Shown piece by piece: positions 1-7,893 of a DNA stretch of 64,000 nucleotides (positions are counted from its first letter, which is position 1; each line of letters begins with the position of its first letter). The notes under the pieces are model-generated. The model saw nothing but the letters and a program-made list of their open reading frames with translations. It ran no database searches and was not told where the DNA came from. The DNA is from Sutcliffiella horikoshii (GTDB lineage Bacteria; Bacillota; Bacilli; Bacillales; Bacillaceae_I). The stretch covers positions 1-64,000 of the forward strand of contig NZ_VTEV01000008.1 of NCBI RefSeq assembly GCF_008180725.1, given 5' to 3'. The position numbers were made by a program, and so were the translations under genes.

Positions 1-267
1 TGGCAAACTGCCTTTACTTCGTCAAAATTGGAATACCTGATTAGTAAAGCTATTGAAAAAGGCATCAAAATCACAACACGAACAGAAGCCATGAAGCATT
101 TCGGTAACGTGTATGAGTTAGGCGATCCGGAAGGCGGCACTATTTATCGTGAAGGATGGTTTCTTGACCAACCTTACATTGTTGTAAATAAGTTTGGTAA
201 GGTAATCGCTACTGACAATACAGATAAGCAAATCGCTACGCATTTAAAAGATTACTTTAACTACTAA
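1..267 (+). CDS. Hypothetical protein, 3' end only
   Basis: The reading frame is open from the first base of the window to a TAA at 265-267, so this is most likely the C-terminal part (88 residues visible) of a gene that begins upstream. A TTG at 28 could act as a start but has no good ribosome-binding site before it. The visible part is mixed charged and hydrophobic with no membrane segment and no motif I recognise. It lies just before a phage-type repressor and integrase, so it probably belongs to the same accessory element. No function can be assigned. Confidence 0.5.
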   Translation, partial: WQTAFTSSKLEYLISKAIEKGIKITTRTEAMKHFGNVYELGDPEGGTIYREGWFLDQPYIVVNKFGKVIATDNTDKQIATHLKDYFNY

Positions 268-331
268 TGAACTTTTGGATGGAAACGGTGCGGATAGAAA
301 GTTTGTGAAAAACAACAGATTTTGGTCACAA

Positions 332-359
332 AAACACCCCGGATTACTTACGTCCGGGG
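332..359 (-). terminator. Rho-independent terminator after the 344-586 gene
   Basis: CCCCGGA (337-343) pairs with TCCGGGG (353-359). Read on the minus strand the stem is followed by a run of T, which fits termination of the minus-strand repressor operon. The stop codon of the small gene lies in the loop. Confidence 0.75.
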
Positions 360-586
360 TTCATTATTTTAGGGAATCTATCCGCCATATCTAAGTAATA
401 ATCTACATGAACACGTAAAGAAAACTGCATGTCAGGTTGATCTTCATGGTCTAATATCCAGTCATCATAACTAGTTGCCAGTCGCTTTTTTATGAGGTCG
501 TTTTTCAACCATATCTCTGCTAAAGGGTCTTGGTCCTCATTAAAAATATCTGTTAGAACGGAAGCCACATCTTTAATTGTTGTCAT
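344..586 (-). CDS. Small hypothetical protein downstream of repressor
   Basis: An acidic soluble protein of about 80 residues, not recognised. The ATG at 586 is chosen because GAGG lies nine bases before it; another ATG six bases upstream (592) is possible. It overlaps the 3' end of the upstream HTH gene by a few codons, so the two are probably translationally coupled and read from the same promoter. By position it may modulate the repressor or belong to the element's immunity region, but nothing in its sequence shows that. Confidence 0.6.
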   Translation of the reverse strand: MTTIKDVASVLTDIFNEDQDPLAEIWLKNDLIKKRLATSYDDWILDHEDQPDMQFSLRVHVDYYLDMADRFPKIMNPGRK

Positions 587-791
587 TTTCATTGTCCTCA
601 TAAATGAGAAGGTCTCCAGGAGACACACTTAGGTAACTGCATAACTTATCAAGAAGATCTTTTGGAATTCTTTCTAATTGATTATGGTATAGCAGCCTCA
701 CAGTCTCTAACCTATAATCGATGTCTCTTGAAACCTGACGAATAGAAATGTCTTTATCATCCAGTATGGTTTGTAAATTAGTTTTAATCAT
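573..791 (-). CDS. Cro/C1-type HTH regulator (putative element repressor)
   Basis: A 72-residue protein that is essentially one helix-turn-helix domain of the small Cro/YozG-like type. Residues 15-40 carry the helix-turn-helix and residues 45-65 the conserved leucine-rich helix ending in SVSPGDLL. It is divergent from the tyrosine recombinase at 962, with an inverted-repeat-rich intergenic region between them. That is the usual layout of a phage or integrative-element control switch. Inference: it represses itself and/or the integrase by binding the repeats at 830-909. Confidence 0.75.
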   Translation of the reverse strand: MIKTNLQTILDDKDISIRQVSRDIDYRLETVRLLYHNQLERIPKDLLDKLCSYLSVSPGDLLIYEDNENDNN

Positions 792-829
792 AAAATAAAC
801 GTCCCCCTCCTCCTTTATTATAAGTATGG

Positions 830-909
830 CTCTTTAAAAGTGTCAATAATCATTTGACACGCAAAAAGTGACATGTTATTTTTAAAATAGAACCGACACT
901 TTAAAAGAG
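830..909. promoter_or_regulatory. Operator-like inverted repeats between repressor and integrase
   Basis: Two nested symmetric elements are visible. GTGTCAA (840-846) is matched by TTGACAC (854-860) as a perfect 7-bp palindrome. CTCTTTAAAAGTGTC (830-844) is matched by its near-perfect inverse GACACTTTAAAAGAG (895-909). They occupy the gap between the divergent HTH gene and recombinase, so they are good candidates for repressor-binding sites covering both promoters. Confidence 0.55.
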
Positions 910-961
910 TCACAACGAAATATTAAAGGAGAGGATTACCATAAAAACCGCAGGGGAATTG

Positions 962-1930
962 ATGATTTCTCAAATCACTGCTTATATCTCGGAGCTGCTT
1001 CCAATCAATGTGGACAAGACGAAGAACGAATTGTCCTCCATTATCACTAACTACCACATAACCAAAGTCGAACAAGATGAGGTTCACCCAGACTTAACCG
1101 AAAAGATTCAATTGTTCTTAGCTACAAAGAAGTTGGAAGGCCTAGCCTCCAGTACATTAGAAGGGTATGCCTTAGAACTAAGGATATTCTCGGAGAGAGT
1201 TAAGAAAAGAGCGGAAAACATAACTGCAGCAGACATAAGAGTGTTTTTAGGCGGCTACAGTCATCTGAAAATGAGCACTGTAGGTAAAAAGTTGACTACC
1301 TTAAAAAGTTTCTTTAGTTGGTTAGCTGGGGAGGAACTCATACAACGAGACCCGACTATTAAACTTAAAACTCCCAAAGTGGAAAAACGAATGTCTAAAG
1401 CTCTTACAGTTGTAGAATTGGAGCGTATGAGAATTGCATGCAAGACCGTAAGGCAACGTGCTTTCTTAGAAGTTCTTTATGCTACCGGGTGCCGTTTGTC
1501 TGAAGTACAAGCACTTAACATCAAAGATATAAATCACCAGACAATGAGCTTCCGAGTGATTGGTAAAGGGAACAAAGAAAGAGAAGTTTACCTTTCGGAA
1601 CGGGCCTTTATCCATCTTAATTTATACTTAGAAAGCCGTGATGATGAATGCGAGGCTTTAATGGTGACTGTAAGAAGACCCATTAGAAGGCTTTCCAAAC
1701 GCGGAATACAGGATGAAATAAGGAAAATTGCTCGCGCAGCTGGTATTGAGAAGAAGGTAAGTCCTCATACGATGAGACATACCTTTGCTACACTTACGCT
1801 AAATAACGGCGCTGAGATAGCAGCTGTACAAGAGCTCCTTGGTCATAGCTCTCCAGAAACGACCATTAGGTATGCGCAGATTACGGAAGAAAGAAAAAGA
1901 CAACAACATAAAAGATTTTTAGTTCAGTAG
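962..1930 (+). CDS. Tyrosine recombinase/integrase (XerC/D-like)
   Basis: About 322 residues with the two-domain layout of the family: an N-terminal SAM-like core-binding domain (about residues 45-130) and a C-terminal catalytic domain (about 145-315). The catalytic residues are visible: Arg in TGCRLSE (about 179), the HTMRH box (about 270-274), His in LLGHSS (about 296) and the nucleophile Tyr in IRYAQI (about 305). It would catalyse site-specific integration/excision or dimer resolution. ATG 962 has AGGGG five bases upstream. An alternative frame-matched ATA at 941 follows a better ribosome-binding site (AGGAGAGG). It sits unusually close to a tail gene, which hints at deletion or at a phage-plasmid layout. 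Confidence 0.9.
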   Translation: MISQITAYISELLPINVDKTKNELSSIITNYHITKVEQDEVHPDLTEKIQLFLATKKLEGLASSTLEGYALELRIFSERVKKRAENITAADIRVFLGGYSHLKMSTVGKKLTTLKSFFSWLAGEELIQRDPTIKLKTPKVEKRMSKALTVVELERMRIACKTVRQRAFLEVLYATGCRLSEVQALNIKDINHQTMSFRVIGKGNKEREVYLSERAFIHLNLYLESRDDECEALMVTVRRPIRRLSKRGIQDEIRKIARAAGIEKKVSPHTMRHTFATLTLNNGAEIAAVQELLGHSSPETTIRYAQITEERKRQQHKRFLVQ

Positions 1931-1960
1931 AGAGTCCCAATTGGGGCTCTTTTTCTTTTT
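1931..1960 (+). terminator. Terminator after integrase
   Basis: AGAGTCCC and GGGGCTCT form a stem around AATT, followed by a T-rich run. It separates the integrase from the tail gene that begins at 1977. Confidence 0.75.
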
Positions 1961-1976
1961 TAGAAAGGAGGTTCTT

Positions 1977-4643
1977 ATGGTGACTGTCTATCAAAAACCG
2001 AAACCTGCAACTCCAGTTATTACAGATGTACTAGGTCAGTCAGAACCTTTATATGATGTCGGGTCCATCAAAAGGATCAGGGAAGTTAATGGGGAACGAA
2101 GCATTAGTTTTTCTGTACTAAACACGGTGGAGAATATGTATGCATTTCCTCTTATACGATCGGAGAGTTTTGTTGAATATAAAGGAATAGATTATGTTGT
2201 TAAGCTGTATAGTGCGAAATCAGCAGGTAAGAAGTCTAAAAAAACAATAAAAGCATTGCAGAAATTTAATACAGATCTTGTGGATCACTATGTATACTCC
2301 TTTATTTCAGGATCTAAATCATTGGATACGTGCTTAAGCTTTCTATTTGTAGGTACTGAATACACGTACACCATTATCGGTACTTTCCCGAACCAAGAGT
2401 TCGATAAGTTTGGCGATGACAATGCCCTTGCTTTAATACAAGAAGCTCTCAACAAGTTTAAAGTGGAGTTCTCTATTCAGGGGACTCATTTTACGTTTAG
2501 GGAGAAAATTGGGAACAATTCTGACTTCCAGTTTAGGTACAAACACAACATAAAAATGCTAGACGAAACAATAAACAGCGCTAACTTCTCTACCTATATC
2601 AAAGGCTTTGGTAAGGACGGATTAGAGGTAGAATACGTGAGTCCTTTAGATGAAGCCGAAGGCGGTCCGTTTAAAAGAAAACACGCCCCTCCGATAAGAG
2701 ATGAAAAATACACTTCATCTACAAGCCTCCTAGCTCGTATAAAAAGAGAGATACCAGATACAATACCTGTCGCCATAACTGTGGATTTCGCAGATATGAG
2801 GGCAGCTGGATACCCTTATGACGTTCCAATTGAAGGGGATAACGTTCTTTTAATCTACGAACCTATGGGAATCAACATTGAGACAAGGATCCTACGGATT
2901 GAAGAGGAGGAAGACAGCAAGGGGAACATTATTAAATGTGCTGTTACCCTTAGCAACATCCGTAAAAATCCAATACATCGTAATGCCAATCTTGGTAACA
3001 CACAAAAATTCTTGGATAAAATTACGGACGAAGACGGAAAAGTTCGATTAGGATTTTTGGATGCTGCTGTACAAAGAGCAACAGCGGATCTTCATAGCGC
3101 CCAAACGGAAGTGGAATTTATTAATGGGTTCATACTTCGAAGTAAGGTTAATCCAAATCATCTAGTGGTGTTGAATTCTGCTGGTATTGGAGTTAGTACC
3201 GATGGTGGACAAACCTTCAGAACAGCTCTTACAGCTTCAGGGATTGTAGCAGATCTTATAACTGTGGGTACCATGTTATTTGACAGGATTAAGGGCGGTA
3301 CGTTAACACTTGGTGGTCCTGAAAATGGTAACGGTAAAATGATTGTTTTAAATGACCAGGGTGAAATTATTGCTGACTTAGACGCAGAACGTGGAGGGTT
3401 CAGTAACCTATATGTCGCGCATTTAGAAGCTCCTAACGTTGTTAGTTATGGTGAAGAGAATCTGACTTTCTACGTGGCGGATGTAGCTATAGGAGACGGC
3501 GAAACCCCTAATGATGGGAATCACGGGACTTCATGGAATGCCCCTTTAGCAACAGTAAATGAAGCCCTTAGAAGAATTCCTAGATACTATGATGGAGTAG
3601 CTAATATTTACCTAAGTCATGGGGGCACCCACCGAGGAGACATTACTGTCCGTGGATTTGTTGGAAGAGGGAGTATATACTTTCGTGGTCAAAGTAAGAC
3701 TCAAACAAAGATTGTTGGAAATATTTCCGCGGGGAGTAACCTATTAAACTTATATTTTGAACAGTTTACTATTAATGGAAGAGCAAACAGTTACGCTGTA
3801 GTTTCCTCTTACCAAAATGCTTATGCTGATTTTAGGCAAATCAACTTACATGGCAACAACTCTGAACGCGGTTTTGATATCTTGCAGAGTGGATATGCAC
3901 AAGTTTCAGAGAGTGATATACAAAGTGTGGATGCTTGTATAAATGCTAGATATGGAGCAACATGTTGGGCTAGAGATAATACTGGAATGGGCGCTATACG
4001 TGGTATCTATGCTTATGGAGGATATTTTGTGGGCGGAGGGTCAGCTCCAGAAGGAGGAGTATCCAACGAACACAAAACGATGGGTGGAGAAATATTTGCT
4101 ACCTTCACATACCCATACACGCCGCCGCCAGCTCCACCACCAGCTCCCGAAACAACAAGTACTTGGAACAGCACAGGAACATACAAGGGAGACTCTTGGA
4201 GACCACAGTACGGAGGGCAATGGTTTACGGACGGCTATGGTGAGGATGCTGTTGTTCAAGGGTATTGGGGCGGATTTGGTGCGTATAAAGGCTTATGGTT
4301 CTTTGGAAGCTCACCGTCTAATGCTGTTACAGGGAAAACCATTAAATCCATGCGTCTTTATGTCCAAAGGAAAGATCAAGGTGGAAACAGTGGTGCGGTG
4401 TCTTGTACATTCAGGCCACACACCTATACTGGAAGACCAGGAAGCGAACCATCTTATCAGTCACCTTCCACAACTGCTTCATTCAAATGGGGAGAAGGAA
4501 AGTGGATTACGATACCAAGTAGTTTCTATTCTGGCTTTCAAAGTGGCTCCTTCAAGGGAATTGGGATTTGGGTGAACAGTACTAGTACATCTAATTACGC
4601 TAAGTTTTACGTAGATGCAAAACTTGAAATTACTTACGAATAA
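1977..4643 (+). CDS. Phage tail-associated protein with receptor-binding C-terminus
   Basis: An 888-residue mosaic protein. The N-terminal ~360 residues resemble prophage endopeptidase-tail (Tal/minor structural) proteins that close the siphophage tail tip. A middle part (about 500-700) has repeated short beta-strand patterns with Asn/Gly turns typical of a right-handed beta-helix fibre. A proline-rich linker (TPPPAPPPAP) then leads to a Gly/Trp/Ser-rich C-terminal domain of about 170 residues that probably binds the host surface. ATG 1977 is chosen because AAAGGAGG lies six bases upstream. No other tail, head or packaging gene precedes it, only the integrase 46 bp away, so upstream structural genes are missing or elsewhere. 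Confidence 0.8.
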   Translation: MVTVYQKPKPATPVITDVLGQSEPLYDVGSIKRIREVNGERSISFSVLNTVENMYAFPLIRSESFVEYKGIDYVVKLYSAKSAGKKSKKTIKALQKFNTDLVDHYVYSFISGSKSLDTCLSFLFVGTEYTYTIIGTFPNQEFDKFGDDNALALIQEALNKFKVEFSIQGTHFTFREKIGNNSDFQFRYKHNIKMLDETINSANFSTYIKGFGKDGLEVEYVSPLDEAEGGPFKRKHAPPIRDEKYTSSTSLLARIKREIPDTIPVAITVDFADMRAAGYPYDVPIEGDNVLLIYEPMGINIETRILRIEEEEDSKGNIIKCAVTLSNIRKNPIHRNANLGNTQKFLDKITDEDGKVRLGFLDAAVQRATADLHSAQTEVEFINGFILRSKVNPNHLVVLNSAGIGVSTDGGQTFRTALTASGIVADLITVGTMLFDRIKGGTLTLGGPENGNGKMIVLNDQGEIIADLDAERGGFSNLYVAHLEAPNVVSYGEENLTFYVADVAIGDGETPNDGNHGTSWNAPLATVNEALRRIPRYYDGVANIYLSHGGTHRGDITVRGFVGRGSIYFRGQSKTQTKIVGNISAGSNLLNLYFEQFTINGRANSYAVVSSYQNAYADFRQINLHGNNSERGFDILQSGYAQVSESDIQSVDACINARYGATCWARDNTGMGAIRGIYAYGGYFVGGGSAPEGGVSNEHKTMGGEIFATFTYPYTPPPAPPPAPETTSTWNSTGTYKGDSWRPQYGGQWFTDGYGEDAVVQGYWGGFGAYKGLWFFGSSPSNAVTGKTIKSMRLYVQRKDQGGNSGAVSCTFRPHTYTGRPGSEPSYQSPSTTASFKWGEGKWITIPSSFYSGFQSGSFKGIGIWVNSTSTSNYAKFYVDAKLEITYE

Positions 4644-4659
4644 GAGGAGGTGATGAAAC

Positions 4660-4959
4660 TTGAAACTCGTTTTATACAATGACGAAAATCGAGTGTTGGA
4701 TATCCAGGAAGACATACAGCAAGTAGTCACCGGAGAAGATGAAATATCATGGCAGCACGGAGCAATCAAAGGGATCAAAACAAACTTCATCGTATTGCCG
4801 GATGAGGTAGAAGTCGGTGAAACAGTAACAGAAATTATTATTAATCAAGACGTTAAGAATAATTTTAAGAAGCGAGATTTAGAAAAAGAAAACGCGGATC
4901 TTCTTGCAAGACTTGAAAATACAGAAACCGCAATCATTGCGTTGTTGGACCTAGTTTAG
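4660..4959 (+). CDS. Small phage structural-module protein
   Basis: A 99-residue protein with an acidic beta-rich N-terminal part and a C-terminal coiled-coil helix (about residues 65-95). It starts with TTG, preceded by AGGAGG nine bases upstream. Proteins of this size and shape, directly between a tail fibre gene and XkdX in Bacillus prophages, are usually fibre-associated or assembly proteins. I do not recognise a named family. Confidence 0.6.
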   Translation: MKLVLYNDENRVLDIQEDIQQVVTGEDEISWQHGAIKGIKTNFIVLPDEVEVGETVTEIIINQDVKNNFKKRDLEKENADLLARLENTETAIIALLDLV

Positions 4960-4978
4960 AGAAGAAAGGAGTGAGGCT

Positions 4979-5119
4979 ATGAGCGATTTGTACCCATTCA
5001 TTCTGAGTATGTGGCAAAGAAAAAAGATTGATGAAGTAAAGGTTGAAAGTTACTATGCCAAGGGACTAATAACAGAAGAAGAGAAAGACCAAATTCTAGC
5101 AACACCCCAGGAGGATTAA
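4979..5119 (+). CDS. XkdX-family phage protein
   Basis: A 46-residue protein matching the XkdX pattern: a short aromatic N-terminus, then a helix with YYAKGLITEEEKDQI. XkdX proteins are encoded immediately before the holin in PBSX-like and many Bacillus prophages; their role is unclear. GAAAGGAG lies just upstream of the ATG. The stop is three bases before the holin start. Confidence 0.8.
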   Translation: MSDLYPFILSMWQRKKIDEVKVESYYAKGLITEEEKDQILATPQED

Positions 5120-5122
5120 TAT

Positions 5123-5512
5123 ATGTGGATTAACATTGAAAGTTTGCAGGTTGTACAAGCTTACTTGTTCGGTGGCGTAAAGTTTCTTGATTTCTTGGCA
5201 CTCTTGATGTTTGTGGATATCATAACAGGAATCTTTAAAGCGATTAAGTTAAAAAGGCTCAGAAGTCGTAACGCGCTTTTTGGATACGCAAGGAAGATGC
5301 TAGTGTTCGGGGTTATTATTATTGCAAACGTAATTGACAATATACTGGGGTTAAATGGGGCGGTGGCATATGCTACGGTCCTTTTTTATATCGCAAATGA
5401 AGGCCTCTCTATACTGGAGAACCTTGCACAAATTGGTGTAAAAGTCCCAACTGTCATTACAGAAAAATTGCATGTGATCAATAAAGAAGAGGAGGAAAAG
5501 GACAATGAGTAA
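5123..5512 (+). CDS. Holin (phage_holin_4/TcdE-like)
   Basis: A 129-residue membrane protein with three to four hydrophobic segments (about 18-36, 55-75, 78-105) and a strongly charged C-terminal tail ending in Glu/Lys/Asp. This matches the class of holins that includes BhlA- and TcdE-related proteins. It would permeabilise the membrane so that the endolysin, encoded directly downstream with an 8-bp overlap, reaches the wall. The CAGGAGG ribosome-binding site lies in the end of the XkdX gene. Confidence 0.8.
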   Translation: MWINIESLQVVQAYLFGGVKFLDFLALLMFVDIITGIFKAIKLKRLRSRNALFGYARKMLVFGVIIIANVIDNILGLNGAVAYATVLFYIANEGLSILENLAQIGVKVPTVITEKLHVINKEEEEKDNE

Positions 5513-6686
5513 CTATAAATTTGAAACTCTTCCCCAGCTGGTCGATCACCGGGAAACCCTTCCTAAAAAGGGTAGCTATAAGAAAAGAAAAACGGCCTTG
5601 AAAGACTGTAAACGTGCCTGGCACCACAGTATTACCGCAAAGGCATTATCCGGTTCTAATGCCCTTGGTTTTGCCAAGTATCATGTTCAAAACCTTGGTT
5701 GGCCTGGAATAGGATATACATTCGTTATTGAACCACAGAACATTATTCAAACTCCTAAAGGCCCAAGAGCTCGTATCGTTTACTGTCATGACTTTTCGCT
5801 ACTGACCTATAATGTGGGTAATAGTAATGACTGGGGACTTGGTATCTGTGTCGCTGGAGACTATCGTTTTGAGGAGATGGACGAGGCTACAAAGGCGACA
5901 ATCGATGAATTGCAGGATGTTCTTAATCAAGACGGAATCGGAAACGGGGATTTATCTCATCATGAGTTCCCGGGTTACGGCTGGAAAGCGTGCTGCGTCT
6001 TTGATTATAAGGAAGTATTCAAATTCCTGAATCATACACCGGTGCAAGAACTTCCTGAATTCTACGACCTGCAGCAAGGTGATACGCTTTGGGGAATTGC
6101 CAACAATGACGCTCGTTTTACAGTGGAGGATCTTCAGGCTTGGAACAACATTAAAGATCCATCTAAGGTAAAGGTAGGCCAACGAATCCATTTTAAACAG
6201 CAGAGTATTACGAAAGAACCTGTAAAAACAACTCCAGTTAAAGTCCTGTGGACTGGAGAAGTTAATGTCGCGACTCTTAATATCCGTAAAGGACCTTCTA
6301 CCGAGTTCCCATCTGTGAAGCAACTTCACAGAGGAGAAGAAGTAAAAGTTTATGAAGTAAAGAATCAATGGCTTAACATCGGAAATGGACAATGGATATC
6401 TAATGTGGACAACAAGTATGTGAAAAAAGTGGTCAAGTCTTCCAAGCGGTTCTTAAACTTGAAGCCTCATATGAACAGCTGGAGAGTGTATCCATTAACG
6501 GTGGTAACAAAGATAGGTTATGAAAAAGGAAAACTTAATCCGAAAAAATTCGGTGGGTTATCTTATGAAATTCTAGGCAACCCACAAAAAGATGTGTATA
6601 CGATCCAGACTTCCCATTTCGGAAAAGTGAACATCTACGCTCCAAGGGATAATGACAGTACCATTACTAATTCTAAATTGTATTAA
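5505..6686 (+). CDS. Endolysin: N-acetylmuramoyl-L-alanine amidase with LysM and SH3
   Basis: A 393-residue modular lysin. An amidase_2/PGRP catalytic domain covers about 30-175, with candidate zinc ligands His40/41, His152/153 and Cys163/164. A LysM repeat lies at about 186-231 (QGDTLWGIANN), a bacterial SH3 domain at about 248-308 (TLNIRKGPSTEFP), and a C-terminal domain of about 75 residues of the kind found in other Bacillus lysins. It cleaves the amide bond between muramic acid and the stem peptide. It overlaps the holin gene and closes the lysis cassette; a strong terminator follows. All key residues are present, so it is likely functional. Confidence 0.9.
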   Translation: MSNYKFETLPQLVDHRETLPKKGSYKKRKTALKDCKRAWHHSITAKALSGSNALGFAKYHVQNLGWPGIGYTFVIEPQNIIQTPKGPRARIVYCHDFSLLTYNVGNSNDWGLGICVAGDYRFEEMDEATKATIDELQDVLNQDGIGNGDLSHHEFPGYGWKACCVFDYKEVFKFLNHTPVQELPEFYDLQQGDTLWGIANNDARFTVEDLQAWNNIKDPSKVKVGQRIHFKQQSITKEPVKTTPVKVLWTGEVNVATLNIRKGPSTEFPSVKQLHRGEEVKVYEVKNQWLNIGNGQWISNVDNKYVKKVVKSSKRFLNLKPHMNSWRVYPLTVVTKIGYEKGKLNPKKFGGLSYEILGNPQKDVYTIQTSHFGKVNIYAPRDNDSTITNSKLY

Positions 6687-6690
6687 TCGC

Positions 6691-6735
6691 AATCGTTCTA
6701 AACTTCTCACCTCAGAAGTTTAGAACGATTTTTTT
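6691..6735 (+). terminator. Strong terminator of the lysis module
   Basis: A perfect 17-bp stem (6691-6707 with 6714-6730), a six-base loop and a run of T. It marks the end of the phage structural/lysis transcription unit. Confidence 0.9.
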
Positions 6736-6820
6736 AATTTTTTGGAAAGTTTTACGTTTTTCTGCATAACATCTAGTATAATTAGGCTAATAACTAATAC
6801 TGGAAAGGTTGGATGAATTT

Positions 6821-7075
6821 ATGAGTGATGCAGGAAGAATTTTTGGTACAGTTTTTATTGTGGTAGGAGTTTTAGTGGCAGCTTATTGTGTATTCGGTTT
6901 GAAGATTAATACAGTTATTATTGATGAGCCTCATCCTTTGCGGTTTGTTTTTGCAGGTTTTTCTATTCTATCTGGAACATTTTTTGGTTTGGTACTTCTT
7001 TCCCTGGCAACGATTATCGAAAATCAGGAATCACAAAAATACATGAATGCCCAACAAAAAAGCACCTCAGCTTAA
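6821..7075 (+). CDS. Small two-helix membrane protein
   Basis: An 84-residue protein with two predicted transmembrane helices (about 7-28 and 42-66) and a short polar tail. It has its own promoter-like sequence (TATAAT at 6777-6782) just after the lysis terminator, so it is expressed separately and may be a moron or maintenance gene. A TTG at 6809 is an alternative start, but the ribosome-binding site would touch it. No family recognised. Confidence 0.6.
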   Translation: MSDAGRIFGTVFIVVGVLVAAYCVFGLKINTVIIDEPHPLRFVFAGFSILSGTFFGLVLLSLATIIENQESQKYMNAQQKSTSA

Positions 7076-7097
7076 TTCAGCTGGAGGTGTTCTTTTT
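7056..7097. terminator. Bidirectional terminator
   Basis: CACCTCAGCT and AGCTGGAGGTG form a stem with one bulge, flanked by A-rich and T-rich runs on both sides. It serves both the plus-strand small membrane protein and the convergent minus-strand genes. Confidence 0.7.
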
Positions 7098-7271
7098 TGT
7101 CTTTATATCATCTAAAATGACTTGGATCTCTAATATACAATCTATCCATCGTTTTGTTGTTTCTGGGTCCAAGTCATTTGCTTTCAGATATCCGATAACT
7201 TCATTCCATTCCCCATATTCTTCAACGGCTGCTTTCAAATCTTTTAAATATTTGTTATTTATGACTGTCAT
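7077..7271 (-). CDS. Small hypothetical protein of the accessory element
   Basis: A 64-residue helical acidic protein of unknown function. ATG 7271 is preferred because AAGGAGG lies upstream; a longer frame extends back to 7385 without a better start. It overlaps the end of the upstream small gene by 17 bases and shares its transcript with it and probably with the HTH gene further upstream. Confidence 0.5.
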   Translation of the reverse strand: MTVINNKYLKDLKAAVEEYGEWNEVIGYLKANDLDPETTKRWIDCILEIQVILDDIKTKKNTSS

Positions 7272-7488
7272 TCTGAGCTGATCCTCCTTCAAAGCTCCTT
7301 TTTCTTCTGTATAATCTCCAGCTCTGTTCAAACTTCCAGAGGTGGTCGTAACCTGTGGTCCACTTTCCTGCCAGATCATGAACACCTTCTACATAATAAA
7401 GTCCTTCATTCTCCAGTCTTTTTAATGTACCGACGAGATTATCTTCACTTATGACTTCATCTCCTACTTCTAATCTTTGTTTCTTCAT
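7255..7488 (-). CDS. Small hypothetical protein of the accessory element
   Basis: A 77-residue basic protein. The N-terminal half (VGDEVISEDNLVGTLKRL) reads like a small SH3- or barrel-type fold as in several phage and plasmid accessory proteins, but I cannot name a family. The start is ATG 7488 with AGGAG ten bases upstream. Confidence 0.5.
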   Translation of the reverse strand: MKKQRLEVGDEVISEDNLVGTLKRLENEGLYYVEGVHDLAGKWTTGYDHLWKFEQSWRLYRRKRSFEGGSAQNDSHK

Positions 7489-7547
7489 TTCTCTCAAACT
7501 CCTAAATTCGTTTATTTCATCGAACTTGACTGAATTCGACTAAGCTA

Positions 7548-7745
7548 TCAATCTTCTTCCCATTCCCAGATATCGCTTATATCACATCCGAGTATTTTGG
7601 CTATTTGCATCGCTTTTTTTAATGGGGGTACGCTACGTCCTGTTACCCAGTTGGATAACTGTTGATCTGTTAAACCCATTTCTTTTGCGATATCTGCTTG
7701 TGTACGCTTGCTTTTTGCGATCCATTCCTTTAACCTACATTTCAT
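7548..7745 (-). CDS. XRE-family HTH regulator
   Basis: A 65-residue single-domain regulator with a clear helix-turn-helix (TQADIAKEMGLTDQQLSNWVTG, positions about 14-35) and the trailing LGCDISDIWEW helix of the HTH_3 family. It is divergent from the ParM-like gene, so it probably controls the partition/transfer operon and itself. Candidate sites are the repeats at 7768-7839. Confidence 0.8.
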   Translation of the reverse strand: MKCRLKEWIAKSKRTQADIAKEMGLTDQQLSNWVTGRSVPPLKKAMQIAKILGCDISDIWEWEED

Positions 7746-7765
7746 TTTTATCACCCATTGTTTAT

Positions 7766-7880
7766 ATTCGACAAGCATGAACAAACTCTTTTATAAAAAT
7801 AATTGTAAAAATACAAAAATAGTTGGAAACTCGACAAGCTCTCCTCCATATCTTGTTATTGTAATACATGTAATACCGAA
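7766..7880. promoter_or_regulatory. Divergent control region of the ParM operon
   Basis: TCGACAAGC occurs twice in direct orientation (7768-7776 and 7831-7839). Between them lies the palindrome TTGTA-N4-TACAA (7803-7816). ParM-type systems usually carry their centromere or ParR-binding iterons just upstream of the actin gene, so these repeats are candidates for parC and/or the HTH operator. Confidence 0.4.
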
Positions 7881-7893
7881 AGGGGAAGAAAGT

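Noticed and set aside
3943-4575. 210-codon frame inside the tail gene
   Set aside because: It overlaps the tail protein in another frame, lacks a ribosome-binding site and has no recognisable protein pattern.
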